Shown piece by piece: positions 24,156-29,487 of a stretch of 29,487 bases of DNA. The notes below the pieces were generated by a model that saw only the letters and a list, made by a program, of their open reading frames with translations, did no database searches and had not been told where the DNA came from. Location of the stretch: contig UNSJ01000023.1 in NCBI GenBank assembly GCA_900548405.1, positions 1 to 29,487 of the forward strand, read 5' to 3'. The position numbers and the translations under genes are program-made. Origin of the DNA: Candidatus Gastranaerophilales bacterium (lineage in GTDB: Bacteria > Cyanobacteriota > Vampirovibrionia > Gastranaerophilales > Gastranaerophilaceae). Each line of letters starts with the position of its first letter. Positions within the stretch are counted from its first letter, which is position 1.

Positions 24156-27128
24156 CTATGCAGACAGGGTAAAGATTTGGTAAATTTCCTCGTCTGAAAG
24201 CTCTGTAATAATCTTTTCACCCTCGTAAACAGCCAAATCTGCAAGCTCTTTTTTAGCTTTAAGCATCTCGTCAATTTTTTCTTCAAAAGTTCCGAGAGTA
24301 ATCATCCTGTGAACCATTACATTTTTGTCCTGACCAATACGGTAAGTTCTGTCAGTAGCCTGATCTTCAACCGCAGGGTTCCACCATAAATCATAGTGGA
24401 TAACGTTTGTGGCGCTAGTCAGGTTCAAACCAGTACCGCCTGCTTTTAACGATAAAATCATAACTTTAGCATCAGCATCAGTTTGGAATCTGTTAATTAA
24501 TTCTTCACGCTGAGGAACAGTTAAAGAGCCATGAAAGAACAAAGGTTCAGTACTGCATTCATCAGATATAACTTTGCATAAAATGTCACCCATTTCTTTA
24601 TATTGAGTAAAGATAAGAGTTTTCTCATCATTATCCAAAATGCTTTGAACGGTAGAAATACATTTATCCATTTTACCTGACATTTCCTTGCTCATTTCTC
24701 CGCCTTTTAAGAACTGATAAGGGTGATTACATATTTGTTTAAGCGCAGTAATAAGTTTGAAAATATTTCCTCGTCTGTTTATACCTGTAAATCCTGAAAT
24801 CTTTTCCATCATTTCGTTCAATGTTTTTTCGTAAAGAACAGCTTGAGGTTTTGACAGGTAACAATAATCATTGAGTACCATTTTTTCAGGAAGGTCTGTA
24901 ATAACGTGCTTATCTGTTTTCAAACGTCTTAATACAAACGGTGAAACAGACATTTTTAATTTTGCTGCACGAGAATTTTCCTTGAATCTTTCAATAGGAA
25001 TTGCATAACTCTTTTGGAATTCACGCAATGAACCGAGATAACCCTGGTTGATGAAATCAAATATTGACCAAAGCTCAGTTAATCTGTTTTCAACCGGAGT
25101 ACCTGTCATTGCAATTTTGATATCTGATTTTAACATTTTGACAGCAAGTGTTTGAGCTGTATCAGGGTTTTTAATATTTTGTGCTTCATCCACAATTATC
25201 ATACCCCAGTTATTTTTCTTGAGTTCTTCAACATCAATTCTCATGATTGCATAAGTTGTTAAAATAACGTCATGCTTTAAATCCAGCTGTCTTTCTGCTC
25301 CGTGATATATAAACGCATCCAAAGAAGGTGCAAACATCTGCAATTCTTTCATCCAGTTACCCATCAAGGTTGTAGGACATATAACAAGTACAGGTTTATC
25401 AAGCTTTTTATCTTCTTTCATTTTCAATATTAAGCTTATAACCTGAATAGTTTTACCCAACCCCATATCATCTGCCATACAAGCGCCAAATCCTTTAGAA
25501 ACATTTGTCCAAAGCCATTTAAGCCCTGTCTGCTGATAAGGTCTTAATTCACCTTTAAGAGTTTCAGGAGGAGCCACATCAACAGGCTTATTGAAGTCTT
25601 GAATAATCTTTGCAAAAGCTTCATCATAATCAAAATCATACTGGTCAAGCTGACCTGACATTGATGCGTGGATTAACTCCATACGTGACATAGATTTCAA
25701 ATTAGCATTTGCAATTTGTTCAAACAACTTTCTTGTATCTTCTTTGTCAACAAGAACATATTTGTTTTTATATTTAATCAGGCCGTTTTGACCTTCAACA
25801 AGCTTATTAAACTCATCAACGGTTAACTTTTCATTACCGATAGCAATTTCATAAGAGAAATCTAATATATCGTCAAGTGAAATTTTAGAAGAAGAATTGT
25901 TATTAAATATGTCAGCAAGTTCTTTTGAACGCGATGTTTTAACCTTAGCATTAATTGAAGCACGAGGAACAACTATGTTTGTAAGTTCTTTTGGCAGAAC
26001 TACTTCAATCTGGGCTTTTTGTAAATAGTATGCTGTTTGAGTAATAATTTTATAAACCTGATTTAAGTCCAAATCAAGAGCAAGCTTGCTTTCATCTTCA
26101 AACAGTTCTTCAAGTTCAGGCATATATCTTATTGCGTAATTAAGCTGTTTTTCTACAATTCTTGCAATATCAGACGCATTTGCTCCGAAAACTTCTTCTT
26201 CGGTATATAACCTGTCTATTAAAACATCTTCGTCTGTTTTTCTATTTTTTATATAAACTTTTAAGCGGAACATTTCCTGATTTTCAAGTTTGTCAATTTT
26301 GAAAAACGGAATTACATCGTATTTGCCTAAATACAATTCATCAAACCACTGCGCAAAGCTTTCTGCAATGTCATTACCTTTCATTACAGCTCTCTGTTCA
26401 AGATCCTTAATCATATATGTCCCTGATTTTACATCTTTAAATTTATAAGCTTTGATTCCCAAAAATTTATAAATAACATAATTAAGATAATTGTAAATAA
26501 AATCAACTACAAAGTTTTTTGGTTTTTCACCTTTTATAAACAGGTCATCAGGAATATTTTCTTCAAACTGGTTAATAATTCTTGCAAGCTGTTGGGAATT
26601 AATAATAGGTTCATACACAATCTTAAACATTGAACCGTGTTTTTTAATAGTCGGAATAAAATACAATTTTTCAATAAGCTTCATAACAAAATAAGTAAGC
26701 TTATTTAAATAAATAAAAGTTGGAGTTAACGCATCTAAATCAACTACATTACCAAACCCGCCAAAATAATCCATAACTAAATCGAGGCTCATTGAATATC
26801 CGACTTCATCACCCAAAACTTCTGATTTAAAGCGGAATAAAGAACCTTTAGATTTTAAATAATACTGAAAATTATTTGTAGGAGTTACAAAAAATGAAAG
26901 CTTATCATTGTTGTTAACAAGATAAAAATTAGTATTTCTGGCAGGAGAATTCGGGCTGAGAAACACTCCTTCAAATTCGTCTTCAACGATTTGGTAAATT
27001 AAGCTCAAAGTATAACGGAAGTCTTTATTTTTAAACCCGTCAGGATTTTCAGATAAATTAAAAAATAATTCATCCACATTGTTCTTTTTAAATGAAAAGT
27101 CAATATCTAAAGTTTTGTTTTCCGTCAT
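24156..27128 (-). CDS. SNF2-family DNA-dependent ATPase / helicase with bacterial SNF2-associated N-terminal region
   Basis: The 990-aa protein has a roughly 520-residue N-terminal region of the bacterial SNF2-associated type, then a two-lobe SNF2 motor. Motif I, DDMGLGKT, is near residue 553. Motif II, DEAQ, is near 647 (VDEAQNIKNPDT). Motif III-like AMTGTPVENRL follows, then the Snf2 second lobe with LIFTQYKEMG, LKAGGTGLNL and motif VI TDRTYRIGQDKNV near 926. It should translocate on duplex DNA and remodel nucleic acid-protein complexes; it is unlikely to unwind strands as a classical helicase. No nuclease or methylase domain is fused or adjacent, so a defence role is not supported here. 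It lies between gpmI, from which a terminator separates it, and rpsU. Confidence 0.92.
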   Translation of the reverse strand: MTENKTLDIDFSFKKNNVDELFFNLSENPDGFKNKDFRYTLSLIYQIVEDEFEGVFLSPNSPARNTNFYLVNNNDKLSFFVTPTNNFQYYLKSKGSLFRFKSEVLGDEVGYSMSLDLVMDYFGGFGNVVDLDALTPTFIYLNKLTYFVMKLIEKLYFIPTIKKHGSMFKIVYEPIINSQQLARIINQFEENIPDDLFIKGEKPKNFVVDFIYNYLNYVIYKFLGIKAYKFKDVKSGTYMIKDLEQRAVMKGNDIAESFAQWFDELYLGKYDVIPFFKIDKLENQEMFRLKVYIKNRKTDEDVLIDRLYTEEEVFGANASDIARIVEKQLNYAIRYMPELEELFEDESKLALDLDLNQVYKIITQTAYYLQKAQIEVVLPKELTNIVVPRASINAKVKTSRSKELADIFNNNSSSKISLDDILDFSYEIAIGNEKLTVDEFNKLVEGQNGLIKYKNKYVLVDKEDTRKLFEQIANANLKSMSRMELIHASMSGQLDQYDFDYDEAFAKIIQDFNKPVDVAPPETLKGELRPYQQTGLKWLWTNVSKGFGACMADDMGLGKTIQVISLILKMKEDKKLDKPVLVICPTTLMGNWMKELQMFAPSLDAFIYHGAERQLDLKHDVILTTYAIMRIDVEELKKNNWGMIIVDEAQNIKNPDTAQTLAVKMLKSDIKIAMTGTPVENRLTELWSIFDFINQGYLGSLREFQKSYAIPIERFKENSRAAKLKMSVSPFVLRRLKTDKHVITDLPEKMVLNDYCYLSKPQAVLYEKTLNEMMEKISGFTGINRRGNIFKLITALKQICNHPYQFLKGGEMSKEMSGKMDKCISTVQSILDNDEKTLIFTQYKEMGDILCKVISDECSTEPLFFHGSLTVPQREELINRFQTDADAKVMILSLKAGGTGLNLTSATNVIHYDLWWNPAVEDQATDRTYRIGQDKNVMVHRMITLGTFEEKIDEMLKAKKELADLAVYEGEKIITELSDEEIYQIFTLSA

Positions 27129-27165
27129 ATTTATCCCAGTCTATACTCTATATACATTCTACATT

Positions 27166-27194
27166 AAAAAAGATGCCGCAGTAAATACGGCATC
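27166..27194 (-). terminator. Rho-independent terminator of gpmI
   Basis: In the - sense, GATGCCG (27188-27194) pairs perfectly with CGGCATC (27172-27178) around a nine-base loop and is followed by six T. It separates gpmI from the SNF2 gene. Confidence 0.85.
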
Positions 27195-27201
27195 GTAAAT
27201 T

Positions 27202-28728
27202 TTATTTAATTAATGAATCGCAATCCATTTCAGCAGGCTTAGCAATATTCATTAATTGAAGAACAGTCGGTGCTATATTGCATAACGCCCCGTCTTCTTT
27301 TAACTGAATATTTTTTGGAGCATTAATTAAAACAAAAGGCACTTTGTTCGTTGTATGCGCAGTTTGCGGCTTTCCGGTTTCAGCGTTTACCATAACTTCA
27401 GAGTTGCCGTGATCAGCTGTCAGAAGCATAATAACATCATTTTCCTTACACGCATCAGCAATTTTACCTACGCATTCATCAACTACATGGCAAGCCTTAA
27501 CTGCTGCTTCTATAACACCTGTATGACCTACCATATCAGGGTTTGCGAAGTTAACCAAAATAAAGCCGTATTCAGGATTTTTTACTGCATTTAAAACATT
27601 TTCGCAAACTTCAGGTGCGCTCATTTCAGGCTGCATATCATAAGTTGCAACTTTAGGAGAAGGAACCAAAACTCTTTTTTCGTGAGGCTGAGGTTCATCA
27701 ATTCCACCGTTAAAGAAGAAAGTTACGTGAGCATATTTTTCTGTTTCAGCTGTTCTGAATTGTTTTACACCGTTAGCTTCCAAAACATCACCCAGAATAT
27801 TTACCATGTGTTCTTTAGGGAACGCAACAGGGAATGTAAAATCTTCATTATAGCTTGTCATTGTCACATAACATATATTTTTAAGGACTTTTTTTCTTTC
27901 AAAACCGTCAAAGTCTTCAAAATTAATAGCTTTAGAAATTTCACGAGCTCTGTCAGGTCTGTAATTGAAAAATATTATTGAATCGTTATCATGAATTCTT
28001 GATTCTTCGCCGCCGATTACAGTTGGAAGAACAAATTCATCGTTTTCACCTCTTGCATAAGATGCTTTCACACCTTCGCAAGCTGATGAAGCTTTTTCGC
28101 CTTCGCCTAAAAGCAACGCGTTATATCCTTTTTCAACTCTTTCCCATCTGTTATCACGATCCATAATATAATATCTTCCGATAACAGTTGCAATTGGAGG
28201 AAGATTGTATTTTTTCAATTCAGCTTCAATTTCTTCTAAATATATGCAGGCACTTTGAGGAGGAGTATCACGACCGTCTAAAAATGCGTGAACATAAACT
28301 TTCTTTAAACCGTTATCAGCAGCCATTTTGATAAGAGCTTTTAAGTGTTCAAGAGATGAGTGCACGCCGCCTGTGGAAACAAGACCGTAAATATGCAATG
28401 CCGAATCACAATCTTTAGCATGATTAATAGCCATCATAAAACGTTCATTTTTAAAGAAAGAACCGTCTTTAATGGCACGGTTAATTTTTGAAAGGTCCTG
28501 ATAAACAATCCTTCCTGCACCTAAATTTAAGTGTCCTACTTCACTGTTTCCCATTTGTCCTTCAGGTAGACCTACATATTCACCGTCTGCGTGTATAGAA
28601 ATTGACGGATAGTCTTTTTCCAATTCATTAACATGAACAGGATCAGCTAATTTTGTTGCATCAGCTTCGGGGTGGTTTGTACTTATTCCCCAACCATCCA
28701 TAATACATAATAATACTCTCTGTGTCAT
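27202..28728 (-). CDS. gpmI: 2,3-bisphosphoglycerate-independent phosphoglycerate mutase
   Basis: The 508-aa cytosolic enzyme interconverts 3- and 2-phosphoglycerate in glycolysis using two Mn2+. The alkaline phosphatase-like metal site begins with D11 (CIMDGWG). The phosphoserine nucleophile is S62 in GQMGNSEVGHLNLGAGR. Substrate-binding segments HAFLDGRDTPP and FFNYRPDRARE follow, and the second metal site appears as VNFANPDMVGHTG and LLTADHGNSE. Length is standard. GAGGGAA lies before the ATG, and a promoter fits at 28765-28793. Confidence 0.97.
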   Translation of the reverse strand: MTQRVLLCIMDGWGISTNHPEADATKLADPVHVNELEKDYPSISIHADGEYVGLPEGQMGNSEVGHLNLGAGRIVYQDLSKINRAIKDGSFFKNERFMMAINHAKDCDSALHIYGLVSTGGVHSSLEHLKALIKMAADNGLKKVYVHAFLDGRDTPPQSACIYLEEIEAELKKYNLPPIATVIGRYYIMDRDNRWERVEKGYNALLLGEGEKASSACEGVKASYARGENDEFVLPTVIGGEESRIHDNDSIIFFNYRPDRAREISKAINFEDFDGFERKKVLKNICYVTMTSYNEDFTFPVAFPKEHMVNILGDVLEANGVKQFRTAETEKYAHVTFFFNGGIDEPQPHEKRVLVPSPKVATYDMQPEMSAPEVCENVLNAVKNPEYGFILVNFANPDMVGHTGVIEAAVKACHVVDECVGKIADACKENDVIMLLTADHGNSEVMVNAETGKPQTAHTTNKVPFVLINAPKNIQLKEDGALCNIAPTVLQLMNIAKPAEMDCDSLIK

Positions 28729-28764
28729 AATTTTCCCTCTTTATATTTCGGTTACTATGGGAAG

Positions 28765-28793
28765 ATTTTAACAAAAACATAATTGGAATTCAA
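28765..28793 (-). promoter_or_regulatory. Predicted promoter of gpmI
   Basis: On the - strand, TTGAAT (28788-28793) and TAAAAT (28765-28770) are spaced by 17 bases, and a TG one base before the -10 makes it extended. Matches are 4 of 6 and 5 of 6. The start would fall near 28758, about 30 bases before the ATG. Confidence 0.6.
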
Positions 28794-28801
28794 TAGCTGA
28801 T

Positions 28802-29487
28802 TTATTTCAGCTTCTTAAAGAAATCCTTTTCTGCAAGAGCTTTTGCTGCGCAGGCGTAACCGTTCATAGTATCATGAGAAGTAAGTGAACAATAATTATC
28901 ACCGGTATATGCAGTACCTTCAGCACCTACCGGAAGCAAAAACCCTCTATCGCCTTTATTTACTATCTGAAACAAGAATAAATCCTGCCCTAATACATTA
29001 GGCCCTTTTTGCCTTCCTGTTGTATCTAATCCAATAAATACATTCCTGTTACCCAAAGCCTGCTGCTCAAATGTAACCAGCATACCGTCAACAGTAACAA
29101 ATTGCCCGTCATCAAACATAGATGTTCCTATACCTGTTAATGTTTTAGAAAAATTCTTATAAGAAGCATCAGTTGTAATACGTTTAAAACAATCCTTGTC
29201 ATTCAAGTTGTTATCAACCTGACAGTATTTTGCTATTTTAAAATACGGACGCATATACTTGTAAAAAGAGGTTGGCAAACAATCTGTCGTAAAGCAAGCT
29301 GTATCTTTGTGGTATTGCTCAAATGCCTGTGTTAACATGGAATAACCTTTAAAAAATGCAGTTCTTAATTGATGAGCTTTATAATTAGCTACCAAATTGG
29401 GGATAGTTAACGCTGCAACAACGCCGATAATACCTAAGGTTATCAAAACCTCTGCTAATGTAAATCCCTTAAGGTTGGAGCTTAAAA
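28802..29487 (-). CDS. Type IV pilin-like protein, 5' end cut by the window
   Basis: A partial gene: the reading frame runs off the right edge at LLSSNLKG/FTLAEVLITLGIIG, so at least 228 residues are visible and the start codon lies outside. The prepilin peptidase site (after the Gly of K-G), the Glu at mature position 5 and the hydrophobic helix are intact. The mature domain ends in YCSLTSHDTMNGYACAAKALA, matching the CSL...NGYMCAAK end of the 23070 protein. Both also share the G-x-D-(VL)-F-(FL)-F segment. The 5' 73 bases are almost identical to copy 1 of the shared module. Whether a G tract also precedes this gene cannot be seen. It is likely a surface pilin or pseudopilin. Confidence 0.85.
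   Translation of the reverse strand, partial: LSSNLKGFTLAEVLITLGIIGVVAALTIPNLVANYKAHQLRTAFFKGYSMLTQAFEQYHKDTACFTTDCLPTSFYKYMRPYFKIAKYCQVDNNLNDKDCFKRITTDASYKNFSKTLTGIGTSMFDDGQFVTVDGMLVTFEQQALGNRNVFIGLDTTGRQKGPNVLGQDLFLFQIVNKGDRGFLLPVGAEGTAYTGDNYCSLTSHDTMNGYACAAKALAEKDFFKKLK
29415..29487 (-). repeat. Direct repeat, copy 2: shared 5' module of the pilin-like genes
   Basis: The second copy of the 73-base block at 23680-23752, with one mismatch (29432). Identity runs up to the last base of the window, so the true repeat may be longer. Confidence 0.95.

Noticed and set aside
24156..27128. SNF2 helicase as part of a defence island (for example a DISARM-like system)
   Set aside because: No methylase, nuclease, phospholipase D or DUF1998 partner is nearby; neighbours are rpsU and gpmI, and the motor has the common bacterial SNF2-associated N-terminal region.

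Overview
The window looks like a contig from an AT-rich, Gram-negative-type anaerobe of the non-photosynthetic cyanobacterial sister lineage (Melainabacteria / Vampirovibrionia, most likely the gut order Gastranaerophilales). This is inferred from three things: the cyanobacterium-style split ATP synthase operon (a, c, b', b, delta, alpha, gamma, with no beta or epsilon), pilin-like proteins sharing the K-G/FTLAEVLITLGIIGVVAALT leader, and several lineage-type hypothetical membrane proteins. No tRNA, rRNA, CRISPR array, insertion sequence or phage gene was seen, and no gene-free stretch exceeds 300 bases.

Layout. 1-2.6 kb, + strand: a terminator from an upstream gene, leuC without leuD, then an ECF-type sigma factor with its membrane-anchored anti-sigma factor. 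2.6-3.8 kb, - strand: a translationally coupled pair of unknown membrane proteins. 3.9-6.0 kb: glgC (ADP-glucose synthesis), a small protein with a Gly/Cys tail, and a divergent small protein with an N-terminal S-F-G motif. 6.0-10.0 kb, - strand: birA-oadG-oadA-oadB, a biotin ligase plus a complete Na+-pumping oxaloacetate-decarboxylase-type complex. 10.1-15.1 kb, + strand: the seven-gene ATP synthase operon behind a good promoter. 15.1-16.0 kb: an XRE regulator and a frameshifted membrane-anchored gene behind a perfect consensus promoter. 16.0-19.4 kb, - strand: two long tandem paralogues of unknown function. 19.4-21.8 kb, - strand: an AT-rich spacer, cca and rsmE. 22-23 kb, + strand: an HgdB/activase-like Fe-S protein. 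23-29.5 kb, - strand: a pilin-like gene, rpsU, a SNF2 helicase, gpmI and a second pilin-like gene cut by the window end.

The most interesting signal is in the pilin-like gene ending at 23070. It has a near-consensus promoter, a strong ribosome binding site and an ATG at 23788, but a run of ten G (C10 at 23758-23767 on the + strand) lies between the ATG and the prepilin signal and puts it out of frame. One more G would restore a perfect prepilin. This is the architecture of a phase-variable contingency gene, shown here in the OFF state. The second pilin-like gene shares an almost identical 73-bp 5' block with the first, and the window ends inside that block, as if assembly broke at a multicopy module.

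The second theme is an undescribed protein group: four membrane proteins in two coupled pairs (2596-3803 and 16022-19399) that share C-terminal features. Two of them, together with the small protein at 5615, carry an N-terminal F-x-G type motif. The energy genes fit fermentative life. Oxaloacetate decarboxylation probably pumps Na+, while the c subunit of the ATP synthase looks proton-type. GlgC and GpmI cover glycogen and glycolysis.
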